A stretch of 64,000 nucleotides of DNA, taken from the NCBI RefSeq assembly GCF_003432065.1, contig NZ_QWDE01000001.1:372001-436000 (forward strand), given 5' to 3'. Numbering within the stretch: position 1 is the stretch's first letter; every line of letters begins with the position of its first letter. The notes under the pieces were generated by a model. That model was not told the origin of the DNA. It ran no database searches and saw nothing but the letters and a program-made list of their open reading frames with translations. The stretch is from Mucilaginibacter terrenus. GTDB taxonomy: Bacteria > Bacteroidota > Bacteroidia > Sphingobacteriales > Sphingobacteriaceae. Below, piece after piece: positions 48,182 through 58,100 of the stretch. The position numbers and the translations under genes are program-made.

Positions 48182-49024
48182 ATGGCCTTTACTACCACAG
48201 TAATTACCGGGGGCACATCCGGAATAGGTAAAGAGACAGCTTTGGCCCTCGCCAAAAAAGGACACGCCGTTTACCTGCTGGTGCGTAATATGGAAAAAGG
48301 TGAGCAAGTAAGGCAGCAGATTATAACCCATAGTAAGAACAACAGTGTATACATAGTGCATTGTGACCTTTCCGACATGGAAAGCGTACGTACCGCGGCA
48401 GACACCCTCCGCAATAGCTTGATGGCTATAAACGTACTGATCAATAATGCAGGCGGTATCTTCGCGCAAAAGGAAATAACTAAGGATGGTTTGGAGATGA
48501 CTTTTGCTGTAAATCATCTGGGTCACTTCCTGCTCACCAATGCGCTCATGACGCAGTTGGAACGCGGACAGGCGCGTATCATTAACGTAAGCAGCGAAGG
48601 CCATCGCCTGGGCAAGCCCCGCTTTAACGACATTAATTGGGAACACACGCCATATTCGGCCATGAAAGCATACGGAATGGCAAAGCTGTTTAACATCTAC
48701 TTCACACGGTCATTGGCTACTAAATTCGGCCCAAAGGGAATATCTTCATTTGCATTGCACCCTGGCGTGGTAAGCACGGAGTTTGGGGCTGGACTTACCG
48801 GGTTTAACAAAACGCTGATGTGGCTGGCGAGTCCGTTTATGATAACGGCTGAAGAAGGTGCCAAAACTACTATATACCTGGCTACAGCGCAACGGATAGA
48901 TGCTAAAAGCGGCAAATACTTCAAAAAGCAGGAAGTTGCAGCAACATCTGCTACTGCTGCAGATGAAAAGGCGCGCCAAACTTTATGGGAGTTAAGCACA
49001 GAAATGATAGAACCGTTTAGTTAG
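48182..49024 (+). CDS. SDR-family NAD(P)-dependent oxidoreductase
   Basis: A 280-residue classical short-chain dehydrogenase. TTVITGGTSGIGKETALALA holds the TGxxxGIG motif; INVLINNAGGIF is the NNAG motif; RIINVSSEGHRLG contains the catalytic serine; and YGMAKLFNIYFTRSLA holds YxxxK. The substrate class resembles retinol dehydrogenase-like carbonyl reductases; the true substrate is unknown. It stands alone behind a well-matched promoter. Confidence 0.9.
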   Translation: MAFTTTVITGGTSGIGKETALALAKKGHAVYLLVRNMEKGEQVRQQIITHSKNNSVYIVHCDLSDMESVRTAADTLRNSLMAINVLINNAGGIFAQKEITKDGLEMTFAVNHLGHFLLTNALMTQLERGQARIINVSSEGHRLGKPRFNDINWEHTPYSAMKAYGMAKLFNIYFTRSLATKFGPKGISSFALHPGVVSTEFGAGLTGFNKTLMWLASPFMITAEEGAKTTIYLATAQRIDAKSGKYFKKQEVAATSATAADEKARQTLWELSTEMIEPFS

Positions 49025-49121
49025 CAGTGTAACATTTTCGTGTTGGAACACCATTAATTTGACTTTTCTGTTACAAATTAAAAACATTGTTTATTTTAGT
49101 AGCTCAATACGCCCCTCATTT

Positions 49122-49643
49122 ATGACGATCAACAAAAAATTATTAGCTACCGCCGGCCTGTTGTCTGCAGTAGTGTTTATGGCCATGTCGCCGGCTAAAC
49201 AACAGCAGCAGGAAGAAAAGCCGAAATTTACTAACCTGAAGGTGCTTCCTAAAGATATAAGCGACAAACAACTTCACGATATTATGGAAGAGTGGGAGCA
49301 TGCCCTGGGCGCACGCTGCAGCTTTTGCCATGTACGTAATGAGGAAACGAAGAAAATGGACTGGGCCAATGATGCCAAGCCAGAAAAAGAGATGGCGCGT
49401 CATATGTTTAAAATGACTGCTGCTATCAATAAAAAATATTTTGAGGCTAAAAAGGACAGCACAGGCATGATGGCCGAAACCGGTATCAACTGCAATACCT
49501 GTCACCGCGGTAACTCTCACCCGGAGGTGGTAAAAGCATCAGCTAACCGCGGCCCACGCCCCGGCGGTCCGGGCGGCCCTGCTCCTGCAGGCGGGCAAGT
49601 TGGTACACCCGCAACTCCGCCGCCAAGTGGTGGCCAAAAATAA
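49122..49643 (+). CDS. Exported c-type cytochrome
   Basis: A 173-residue exported diheme cytochrome c. A signal-like N-terminus (NKKLLATAGLLSAVVFMAMS) is followed by CSFCH and CNTCH heme motifs; HDIMEEWEHALGARCSFCHV and GINCNTCHRGNSHPE are typical of the photosynthetic-reaction-centre cytochrome c family (PF02276) found in non-phototrophic Bacteroidota. The last ~40 residues are Gly/Pro-rich (RGPRPGGPGGPAPAGGQVGT). Start chosen at 49122, where the signal peptide begins. CcmC/CcmD encoded at 43-44 kb would provide heme. Confidence 0.88.
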   Translation: MTINKKLLATAGLLSAVVFMAMSPAKQQQQEEKPKFTNLKVLPKDISDKQLHDIMEEWEHALGARCSFCHVRNEETKKMDWANDAKPEKEMARHMFKMTAAINKKYFEAKKDSTGMMAETGINCNTCHRGNSHPEVVKASANRGPRPGGPGGPAPAGGQVGTPATPPPSGGQK

Positions 49644-49650
49644 AACTATT

Positions 49651-49678
49651 AAGCTGCTCTTAACAAGCAGCTTTTTTT
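49651..49678 (+). terminator. Terminator of the cytochrome gene
   Basis: AAGCTGCT (49651-49658), a loop, AGCAGCTT (49666-49673), followed by a T-run to 49678. Confidence 0.9.
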
Positions 49679-49749
49679 ATGCCAATACGAGGATAATGCA
49701 CCATCACTCCGCAATTATTCATAGCTTTAATTCATCTAGATCAATAACA

Positions 49750-50652
49750 ATGAACCGCAGGAAATTTGTAAACAATACGCTCACGGCAGCAGGGGGGCTG
49801 GCCATTGCAGGGGTTACATCATCCTTTGCATCTGATAGAAATGCGCACTTTAAGGCACAAAGTGCCAAAACCGTACAGCAGATTATAGATATGGTGTTAA
49901 AAGCAGGTAACTTAAAGCCTATCCCGAACACTGTTGACACCCTAAAAAGCGGCAGCCCGGAGATGGTAGTGAATGGCATTGTAACCACCATGTTTGCTAC
50001 CACAGCTGTTATAGAACAGGCAGTAAAGCTAGGCGCCAACTTTATTATTGCGCACGAACCAACCTTTTTTAATCATGTCGACAATAAGGAAATGGTTCCG
50101 AACAACCCGGTGGTAAAACAAAAAGCCGAGCTGCTCGCGAGGCACAACATAGCCGTTTGGCGCTGTCACGACTACATTCACAGCATTAAGCCGGATGTTG
50201 TTGGCTACGGTTTCCTGAAAAAGACCAACTGGCTGCAATACTATAAACCAACTGATAAATACACCATTACTCTGCCTGATGCAACCTTGCAGCAAATGGT
50301 GCAGCATTTAAAGCAGACATTGAATATACCGCACTTGCGCGTGGTAGGCGATCTTAACCAACAGTGCCGCCGCGTCACCCTTATCCCGGGAGCCGCCGGA
50401 GGACTGATGCAAATGACCGCTGCGGTAGCTGATCAGCCGGATGTGTTGGTGGTGGGCGAAGTGTCTGAATGGGAAACTGCCGAATACTTCCGCGACGGTA
50501 ACCTGCAGGGCCGTAAAATGGCGCTTATTGTACTGGGGCACTCTTACAGCGAAGAACCAGGTATGGAGTATTTTGTAGAATGGCTGCAACCTAAGCTGCC
50601 TGGCATAAAGATAACGCACATAGCATCCGGAGAACCGTTTAAATGGGTGTGA
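49750..50652 (+). CDS. Exported NIF3-like protein
   Basis: A 300-residue member of the NIF3 dinuclear-metal family (PF01784). FIIAHEPTFFNH is the metal-binding motif (two histidines plus a later HSYSEEPGMEYF-type region). Unusually, it carries an N-terminal signal MNRRKFVNNTLTAAGGLAIAG with an RR pair and a hydrophobic stretch ending SSFAS, as in Tat/Sec-exported proteins; most NIF3 proteins are cytoplasmic. ATG 49750 is chosen for this reason and because the previous terminator ends at 49678. The substrate is unknown. Confidence 0.85.
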   Translation: MNRRKFVNNTLTAAGGLAIAGVTSSFASDRNAHFKAQSAKTVQQIIDMVLKAGNLKPIPNTVDTLKSGSPEMVVNGIVTTMFATTAVIEQAVKLGANFIIAHEPTFFNHVDNKEMVPNNPVVKQKAELLARHNIAVWRCHDYIHSIKPDVVGYGFLKKTNWLQYYKPTDKYTITLPDATLQQMVQHLKQTLNIPHLRVVGDLNQQCRRVTLIPGAAGGLMQMTAAVADQPDVLVVGEVSEWETAEYFRDGNLQGRKMALIVLGHSYSEEPGMEYFVEWLQPKLPGIKITHIASGEPFKWV

Positions 50653-50841
50653 TAAAGTTTTTACGGTACTTGTCGACGTATTAGCGCGATGTTCAAGATG
50701 ATTTCGGTTTACCAGTGTAAAATATCACTGAATAATTAGCACATATATATATAGCTAGCTCAACAACAATCGACTTCTATTTTAAACGCTTTGCATTGAA
50801 AGTAATCCACATTGTTCCACCTTCAACATTGAGGATTACTT

Positions 50842-51570
50842 CTACCGCCTGCTTTCTACAGTATAAACAAAGCTGTCAGCTTTATAATATCCTAAATTAT
50901 ATTCAAGCGGGCGCTCGCCTTGGTCAAAAACAAACCTCTTGCGGAAAAGCACCGGGGAGCCTTTAGCAATCCTTAATTTAGCGGCAATTTCATCTTCGGC
51001 TGCGTGGGCGCTTATCTCCTCTTTGGATAGGGTGGCCGTGGTGGAATAATCCATTTCAAGCAGTTCATATAAAGGTCGTTTGAAGTCTTCATCTCCGGTA
51101 AGGCCGATGCGTGGGTGAAAGTATGAGATAAAGTAAACAAATGGTTCGTCGGTTTTGCCACGTACACGTTCCATTTTCAAAACCTTCCTGTCTGTTTTAA
51201 TCTCAAAAAAATTGGCCAGTATTTCATCGGGATACACCCAGGTAACATGCAGCTCAAAGTTTTTTATGGTAATGCCCCGCAGTTTCATTTCCTGCGAAAA
51301 GCTAAGCCAATTATTAGATTTTGAACTTACTGTGGCCTGGTTTACTTTGGTTCCTGTACGCTTTTTTCTTATCAGCAAACCTTCGTACACCAGCTTGTTT
51401 ATAGCCTGGCGGAGTGTAGTGCGCGATATTGCCAACATCTTAGCTAGCTCAACCTCATTTGGTAAAAGCTTGCCATTCTGAAAGTCATCCTCAGCAATTA
51501 GTTTTCTTAGGAGTTCTTCAGCCTGTATATGTAAGGGGATGGGGCTCTTATGATCTATGGTGTATTTCAT
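50842..51570 (-). CDS. GntR-family regulator with UTRA sensor domain
   Basis: A 242-residue HutC-type repressor. The N-terminal winged helix is SPIPLHIQAEELLRKLI, with LPNEVELAKMLAISRTTLRQ as the recognition helix region and YEGLLIRKKRTGTKV as the wing. The UTRA ligand-binding domain follows from about residue 85 (PFVYFISYFHPRIG, SPVLFRKRFVFDQGERPLEY). It is divergent from an alpha-mannan utilisation locus and almost certainly its regulator; the ligand is likely mannose-6-phosphate or a related sugar phosphate. ATG 51570 is chosen because the domain starts there. Three TGTACATA-like sites in the upstream 270 bp fit operators. Confidence 0.9.
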   Translation of the reverse strand: MKYTIDHKSPIPLHIQAEELLRKLIAEDDFQNGKLLPNEVELAKMLAISRTTLRQAINKLVYEGLLIRKKRTGTKVNQATVSSKSNNWLSFSQEMKLRGITIKNFELHVTWVYPDEILANFFEIKTDRKVLKMERVRGKTDEPFVYFISYFHPRIGLTGDEDFKRPLYELLEMDYSTTATLSKEEISAHAAEDEIAAKLRIAKGSPVLFRKRFVFDQGERPLEYNLGYYKADSFVYTVESRR

Positions 51571-51618
51571 GACAGGTATGCTACTGCAATGATAATAATT
51601 TTCAATTTGTTGTGCCCA

Positions 51619-51630
51619 TTGTACATACAT
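51619..51630. promoter_or_regulatory. GntR operator candidate 1
   Basis: TTGTACATACAT, an imperfect version of the TATGTACATA palindrome, 49 nt upstream of the GntR start. Confidence 0.5.
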
Positions 51631-51631
51631 A

Positions 51632-51674
51632 TTAAGCATACACCTAAGCAATAAATGCTTAGGTGTATGCTTAA
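51632..51674. promoter_or_regulatory. Perfect 19-bp hairpin in the GntR leader
   Basis: Arms TTAAGCATACACCTAAGCA (51632-51650) and its exact complement (51656-51674) with an ATAAA loop. It lies 62 nt from the GntR start codon, in what would be its 5' leader or promoter. It could be an attenuator, an mRNA-stabilising element or a large protein-binding dyad. Confidence 0.6.
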
Positions 51675-51725
51675 CACCAAGGAAAAATTTATACCGAAAT
51701 AATTTTGAATTTATTAATTTGTTCA

Positions 51726-51739
51726 TATGTTTGTACATA
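51726..51739. promoter_or_regulatory. GntR operator candidate 2
   Basis: TATGT-TTGT-ACATA, an inverted repeat with the same half-sites as the other two but with a 4-base spacer. Confidence 0.5.
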
Positions 51740-51816
51740 ACCAATATAAATAAACAAGCATTTTGTAATTATTATCAACTAAAATACCGCTTTAGGTCTT
51801 TTTATTTGATTTATAA

Positions 51817-51826
51817 TATGTACATA
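51817..51826. promoter_or_regulatory. GntR operator candidate 3
   Basis: Perfect 10-bp palindrome TATGTACATA, 16 nt before the ATG of the mannose-6-phosphate isomerase gene. Confidence 0.6.
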
Positions 51827-51841
51827 CATTACTACAAATAA

Positions 51842-53647
51842 ATGAATATCGATACCACTATTAAAACATATCCAGAAACTAACATGCAGTTGCGAAAAAC
51901 ATCACAATTCTTAATGCCCGATAAGATTGGCGATGCCCTGAAAGTTGAAGGAGATTATAACATTTATCCAACTGCATCACTTGGTGCAGGCAAAATCTAT
52001 AATGGCTTTGATTCCCTTGCTGAGTATATCATCAATAAAAAAACAGTTGTAATAGATGGTTACGGTGGTGTGTTTTGGGACAAGATACAAGCAAACCTTC
52101 AGGATTGCTTTGACGATGTCGGTTTGAAAGTAAACTGGATAAGAACTAGCGAGCTATTGAAACCTGCTGATGTGATAACATCAATGGTAAAACCCTTTTT
52201 AGGCGAACATGAATCTGTGTGGGGTACTAAAACAAATTTACAATTATCGGATCTGTTTGAAAATGCGCTAACATCCCAAAGTGCAAATAATGATAGTGAC
52301 CTGAACATTATAATTGGGACTGGTGCCGCCTTGTCAGGCTGGGAAGCTCCGGTTATCTACATCGATCTGCCGAAGAACGAGATCCAGTTCAGGATGCGTG
52401 CGGGCAGCATTACAAATCTTGGTGCTGCGGAAAATCACGAGCCTTTCCAGATGTACAAACGTTTCTACTTTGTGGACTGGGTGATGCTCAATGAGCATAA
52501 AAAAAATATCCTGAACAAAATTGCGGTTGTTGCAGATGCCCAGTGGCCGGACAGCATCAACTGGATGTACAGAACTGAACTGACTAAAGCACTTGATAAT
52601 TTAAGCACATCTGTACTGCGTGTTCGTCCCTGGTTTGAGCCGGGTGCTTGGGGCGGCCAATGGATGAAGAGGCACATCAAAAACTTGAATACCGATGTGG
52701 TGAACCTCGCGTGGTCGTTTGAGTTGATAGTACCTGAAAATGGTTTAGTTTTTGAAAGTGATGGTAATCTGCTGGAGGTGTCGTTCGACACGCTAATGTT
52801 CAGCAACAACAAAAATATTCTTGGCAAACACGCAGAACGTTTTGGTGATGAATTCCCAATCCGCTTTGACTTTTTGGATACTTATGAGGGTGGTAACCTT
52901 TCAATTCAGTGCCACCCTAAACTGAAATATATACGGGAAAACTTTGGCGAAAACATTACGCAGGATGAAACCTACTATATATTAGATTGTGAGGATAGCG
53001 CTCGGGTATACCTTGGTTTTCAGGAAAGCATTGATCCTGCCGATTTCCGTTCGGCGTTAGAGCAAAGTCAGCAAACCGGCGAGGCGTTAGAAATAGAGCA
53101 GTATGTGCAATCGCACCCTGCAAACAAGCACAATCTTTTTCTAATACCAAACAGCACTGTGCATAGCGCCGGTGCCGGTAACCTGGTGTTGGAGATAAGT
53201 GCTACTCCCTACATTTTCACCTTTAAAATGTACGATTGGGTACGGCTTGATCTCGACGGAAATCCGCGCCCGATAAATATAGATCACGCCTTTAATAATC
53301 TTGATTTTAACCGCAAAGGTGAACAGGTTCACCGTGAACTGATATCAAAACCCCAGGTTATTGATCAAACGGCCGATTATCAGTTGGTACATGTACCAAC
53401 ACACGCCGAACACTTTTATGATGTGCACCGCTTAGAATTTGATAACACCGTAACAGTGGAGACTAACAACGTGTGCCACGTATTAATGCTGGTTGAAGGG
53501 AAAGCAATATCCATACAAACCGCCAATGGCATTAAACATGATTTTGCTTATGCTGAAACCTTCGTTATTCCTGCAGCAGCCGGATCTTACACCATTACCA
53601 ACCTGGGTAAAGGCAGAGCTAAAGTTGTAAAAGCATTTTTAAAATAA
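51842..53647 (+). CDS. Mannose-6-phosphate isomerase-like protein with extra N-terminal domain
   Basis: A 601-residue protein. The C-terminal half (about 280-601) is a class I phosphomannose isomerase cupin, with zinc-type ligands Q356 and H358 in SIQCHPK, an acidic cluster QDETYYILDCEDSARVYLGF and STVHSAGAGNLVLEIS. The N-terminal ~240 residues (KTVVIDGYGGVFWDKIQANL and IIIGTGAALSGWEAPVIYID) form a separate alpha/beta domain of the kind seen in Bacteroidota long PMI proteins; I cannot name its activity, and no P-loop is visible. Role: converts mannose-6-phosphate, from mannan degradation, into fructose-6-phosphate. First gene of the locus, behind a GntR operator, 5 nt upstream of the transporter gene. 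Confidence 0.85.
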   Translation: MNIDTTIKTYPETNMQLRKTSQFLMPDKIGDALKVEGDYNIYPTASLGAGKIYNGFDSLAEYIINKKTVVIDGYGGVFWDKIQANLQDCFDDVGLKVNWIRTSELLKPADVITSMVKPFLGEHESVWGTKTNLQLSDLFENALTSQSANNDSDLNIIIGTGAALSGWEAPVIYIDLPKNEIQFRMRAGSITNLGAAENHEPFQMYKRFYFVDWVMLNEHKKNILNKIAVVADAQWPDSINWMYRTELTKALDNLSTSVLRVRPWFEPGAWGGQWMKRHIKNLNTDVVNLAWSFELIVPENGLVFESDGNLLEVSFDTLMFSNNKNILGKHAERFGDEFPIRFDFLDTYEGGNLSIQCHPKLKYIRENFGENITQDETYYILDCEDSARVYLGFQESIDPADFRSALEQSQQTGEALEIEQYVQSHPANKHNLFLIPNSTVHSAGAGNLVLEISATPYIFTFKMYDWVRLDLDGNPRPINIDHAFNNLDFNRKGEQVHRELISKPQVIDQTADYQLVHVPTHAEHFYDVHRLEFDNTVTVETNNVCHVLMLVEGKAISIQTANGIKHDFAYAETFVIPAAAGSYTITNLGKGRAKVVKAFLK

Positions 53648-53652
53648 GCACC

Positions 53653-55077
53653 ATGATCGACACGATAAACTATACTGGTGCCAAAAAAAGCACCACATAC
53701 CTGTACCTCGTTTGCCTTGTGGCTGCTCTTGGCGGATTCTTATTTGGGTTTGATACTGCCGTAATATCAGGCACCGTGAGCCTGGTTAAAAAGGATTTTA
53801 GCCTTACTGCCGTAAGTGAAGGCTGGTTTGTAAGCTGTGCCTTATTAGGTTGTATAATAGGGGTAAGCTTTTCCGGCAAGTTAAGTGATAAGTATGGGCG
53901 CAAAATAGTGCTGATCCTGTCAGCGGTGTTGTTCCTGGCATCAGCGTTGGGTTGCATGCTTACTAATTCGTTTACCGAGTTAATCATCTTTCGCCTGATA
54001 GGTGGCTTAGGCATAGGCGTAGCATCAATGGTGTCGCCACTATACATATCAGAATTTTCTCCATCTAGATACCGTGGTATGATGGTGTCGCTTTATCAAT
54101 TGGCTTTAACAATTGGGATTGTGCTGGCTTATTTTTCTAATGCTTATCTAGCTAATCACGTAAATGATAGCTACTCATTGGGGTTACTGCAAAACATTTT
54201 CTCAGCTGAGGTATGGCGCGCAATGCTGGGCTTGGGGGCTTTGCCTGCAGCAATATTTCTACTTTCATTATTTATGGTGCCAGAGTCACCAAGGTGGCTT
54301 TTGTTAAAAGGAGAGGAGCAAAAGGCACGAACTATACTGATCAAAATAGATGGAGAGGCCGCTGCAGCAAATGAGATCAAAGCTTTTAAAGACCAGGACG
54401 ATGCGGACAATACATCCCTTAAAGAGCTATTTAAACCTGTTTACCGCAAAGCGTTATGGATTGGTTTACTGCTGCCCTTTTTATCCCAGGTTTGCGGTAT
54501 AAACGCAGTGATTTACTACGGTCCGCGCATTTTAGAACAAGCCGGTTTTACGCTCAACAATGCCTTAGGTGGTCAGGTGACAATTGGGCTTGTAAACGTA
54601 GTATTTACCTTTGTTGCAATTTTCACCATAGATAAATGGGGCCGTAAACCGCTGCTTTATGCAGGTGTTGGCGGCGCGGTACTATCGCTTCTTATCATAG
54701 GGGCTCTATTTGCGCTGGGTGTTACCTCCGGCCCCTGGATACTCATTTTCATTCTGGCTTTTATCGCCTGCTTTGCGTTCTCATTCGGCCCGGTTTGCTG
54801 GGTAGTTGTTGGCGAAATATTTCCCAACGCGGTGCGTGGTAAAGCCATGGCACTTGCAACGTTATCCTTGTGGATAGGCAACTTTTTAGTTGGCCAGTTA
54901 ACGCCGGTTATGCTGGAAAGCCTGGGTTCATCGTGGACTTTTTGGCTTTTTGCCCTTTGCTGCTCACCGGCATTGTGGATCACCTGGAAGTTAATTCCCG
55001 AAACCAAGGGGCGCTCCCTGGAAAACATAGAGCGTTACTGGAAAGAAGACTATCACCTTAATAGACCTAAATTATAA
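53653..55077 (+). CDS. Sugar porter family MFS transporter
   Basis: A 474-residue inner-membrane sugar:proton symporter with 12 helices. GGFLFGFDTAVISGTVSLVK, DKYGRKIVLILSAVLFLASA, RLIGGLGIGVASMVSPLYIS and VPESPRWLLLKGEEQKA are sugar porter signatures, as is the C-terminal PETKGRSLENIE. Context predicts mannose uptake. It lies 5 nt after the isomerase gene, so transport and phosphate isomerisation are co-expressed. A mannokinase is not visible in this part of the locus. Confidence 0.92.
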   Translation: MIDTINYTGAKKSTTYLYLVCLVAALGGFLFGFDTAVISGTVSLVKKDFSLTAVSEGWFVSCALLGCIIGVSFSGKLSDKYGRKIVLILSAVLFLASALGCMLTNSFTELIIFRLIGGLGIGVASMVSPLYISEFSPSRYRGMMVSLYQLALTIGIVLAYFSNAYLANHVNDSYSLGLLQNIFSAEVWRAMLGLGALPAAIFLLSLFMVPESPRWLLLKGEEQKARTILIKIDGEAAAANEIKAFKDQDDADNTSLKELFKPVYRKALWIGLLLPFLSQVCGINAVIYYGPRILEQAGFTLNNALGGQVTIGLVNVVFTFVAIFTIDKWGRKPLLYAGVGGAVLSLLIIGALFALGVTSGPWILIFILAFIACFAFSFGPVCWVVVGEIFPNAVRGKAMALATLSLWIGNFLVGQLTPVMLESLGSSWTFWLFALCCSPALWITWKLIPETKGRSLENIERYWKEDYHLNRPKL

Positions 55078-55122
55078 CAAGCCATTATAAACCAAACCAT
55101 TATAAATTATCAGTCTGTAATT

Positions 55123-58100
55123 ATGAGATCAAAACTATTACAAAAACTTAAAAAGCTTAAATGGCTTTACAGCAAACCTATTGTAGCAGGTATGCTGGGC
55201 ATTGCCGCCTTTAACAGCGCTGCTTATGCCGTGGGTACAAAACCACAATTCTACACAAAAAAGGTTGTTGATATAACCGTAACTGGTAGGGTATTTGACG
55301 AAACCAATCAGCCCTTACCCGGTGTTAATGTAAGTATTGCCGGCACCACCATTGGCACCATAACTGATGTAAACGGCCGCTACACACTTAACATACCTGA
55401 TGCTTACGCAAGCAGGAGCATAAGCTTCTCGTTCATCGGTTATATCAAACAGGATATTGCTATTTCGGGTAAAACAGAAATCAATGTAAACTTAAAAACG
55501 AATAGCACTAGCCTTAATGAGGTTGTGGTTGTAGGTTACGGCACCCAAAAACGCATCAACGTTACAGGTGCGGTAAGTACCATTAGCTCTAAAAGCATCG
55601 AGAATAAACCTGTGCTGAATACTTATCAAGCATTACAAGGCGAATCTCCAAACTTGATTATACAACAGACAAACCTAAACCCTGGCAGCGATGTAACTGT
55701 AAACATACGTGGCATAAACAGTTTAGGTGATAATACCCCACTTGTGGTTGTTGATGGAATTATTGGTGGGAACTTAAACACCATTAACCCTAATGATATA
55801 GCAAGTGTATCGGTGCTAAAAGATGCCGGGTCTGCCGCCATTTATGGCTCACGCGCTGCTAATGGTGTAATTTTAGTGACTACAAAGGCAGGAAGGTTTA
55901 ACGCTAAGCCGACAGTCAGCTATAATGGCAACTACGGATTACAGGATGCGCAAGTTTTGGTGCACAAAGTGGATGCGTGGGATAACGCATATTACAAAAA
56001 CCAATCGCTTATAAACTCCGGTTTACCAGCAGCTTATACCCCCGACCAAATTCAGGCTTTAAAAGATGCGGGAAATGGTACATGGGACATTGAACATTTG
56101 CTTAAAAAAGCACCGTTGCAATCACATAATTTAAGTATCACCGGCGGTGGCGAAACCAACTCATATTACATTTCTGCAGGTTATCAGAATCAAGGAAGCA
56201 ACCTTATTGGTAATGGCGGTTCGGGTGCAGACTTTGGATATCAAAAGTATAACCTGAGGTTGAACCAAACGTCTGTAATAGGCAGGTTCAGGTCCAATAT
56301 CATTTTGAATTATACCAAAACTCGTAACAAAACAAACAGCGTTGGTGACAATAACATTTTTGCAGATGCTAACCGCGTGCCACATAACTACAATTGGCTT
56401 GACGAGAATGGCAACTATTTAACTAATCCGGTTGCTTCTCAATACAACGAGTATGGTGTGCTTGAAAAAGGCGGATATAACCAGGCTGATAACGATGAGG
56501 TATTCGGCTCTTTTACCGGGCAGTTAAGTATCACTAAAGATCTAAAACTTACAGGTCAGTTTGGTGGTACTATCCAAAATAATGGCACTTTTTTCCGCCG
56601 TACCCAAGTTGATTACTTACCGGCTGGTGTATATGGCAATGATTTAACTGTATTGGATGGTAATAGCAAATCGTTTTTGACAGACACCAAGGTGTACGCA
56701 GAATACAGCAAAAAGATAAGTGACCATACCTTCAAAATACAAGCTGGTGTAGAGAGCGAAACATACAATCAACGTGGCTTTCAACTGCAAAAGACGCTTA
56801 CTGATCCTTTATTAGGTACGCCTACTACAGGTACTATAGTTGATACACAGAACTCAAGCAACAGTATTGGAGTTAATTCAACTAGTTTACTGTCGGTAAT
56901 TGGTCGTCTTAATTACTCTTATAAGGATAAGTTTTTATTGGAGGCCCTATTTCGTAATGATGCGTCATCAAAATTTGCAAAGGGCAACAGGGCAAGTTTT
57001 TTTCCATCGGTAAGTGCAGGCTGGATAATCAGCAAAGAATCCTTTATGGAATCTCTTAAAAATACTGTAAGTACTTTAAAATTACGAGCTTCATACGGCA
57101 CAGTAGGTAATCAAAACGTTCGCAATTATCAATATCAAACAACTTATTTTAACTATCCAAATGCTTACGGCTTTGGTAACAATATAGTTGGTGGTGCAGG
57201 TACAAACATCGCTAACCGTGACATTGGATGGGAAAAGTCTGCCAAACTGAACATTGGCGTTGATGCAGGATTATTTGATGACAGGCTGGTGGCTACATTA
57301 GATTATTTCAACTCTACCACCAGTAATATTTTAGCGGCAAGAGCAGATGTGCCATTCGTATATGGTGCAGCTTCGCCTGATTATAACGTTGCTAAAGTTC
57401 GTAACAATGGATGGGAAGCTTCATTAACTTATAATTTAAGAGGTAAAGAAGTTAGCCAAAGCTTTAGCGTAAACATTGCTGATAACAAAAATAAACTGTT
57501 GAAATTAACCGGAAGTGCTACGGAGACAATTTACAATCAGGACGTTTTTCAATTGATCAGGCGGGTTGGAGAACCCATTACGCAGTACTACGGTTATGAA
57601 ACAAACGGTTTCTTCCAAAATCAGCAGGATATTGATAACTCGCCGAAACTTGCAGGTAATAACGTACAGCCTGGCGATTTGAAGTTTAAAGACCGCAACA
57701 GCGATGGCATTATTGATGAAAAAGATAAAACCGTTCTAGGTAATCCATTCCCGCGCTACACATTTGGTTTCACTTATCGTGTTGCTTATAAAGGTTTCGA
57801 TCTATCATTCTTTATACAGGGTGTAGGCAAACGTGATGCGTTCCTGCGCGGCGAACTGGTGGAGCCATTTCACTATGGTTATGGCGCTACAGTTTACGAA
57901 CATCAAACAGATATCTGGTCGCCAACCAACCCGAATGCCCGTTATCCAATATTGGCTAACATTGGTTCTCCGTCAAATACAAATAATTGGCGTACAGGAT
58001 CTGATCTGTACAAATATGATGCAGCTTACGCAAGGTTGAAAAACGTAAACATAGGCTACAATTTCAGCAACAGTGTTACCAAGAAGTTAGGCATACAGCG

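Noticed and set aside
48008..48646. 212-codon minus-strand frame over the SDR gene
   Set aside because: It overlaps a complete, motif-rich SDR gene with its own canonical promoter, and its translation shows no domain or signal.
55082..55110. Direct repeat CCATTATAAA before susC
   Set aside because: Only two 10-bp copies 16 bp apart in AT-rich DNA; no link to a regulator or mobile element can be shown.
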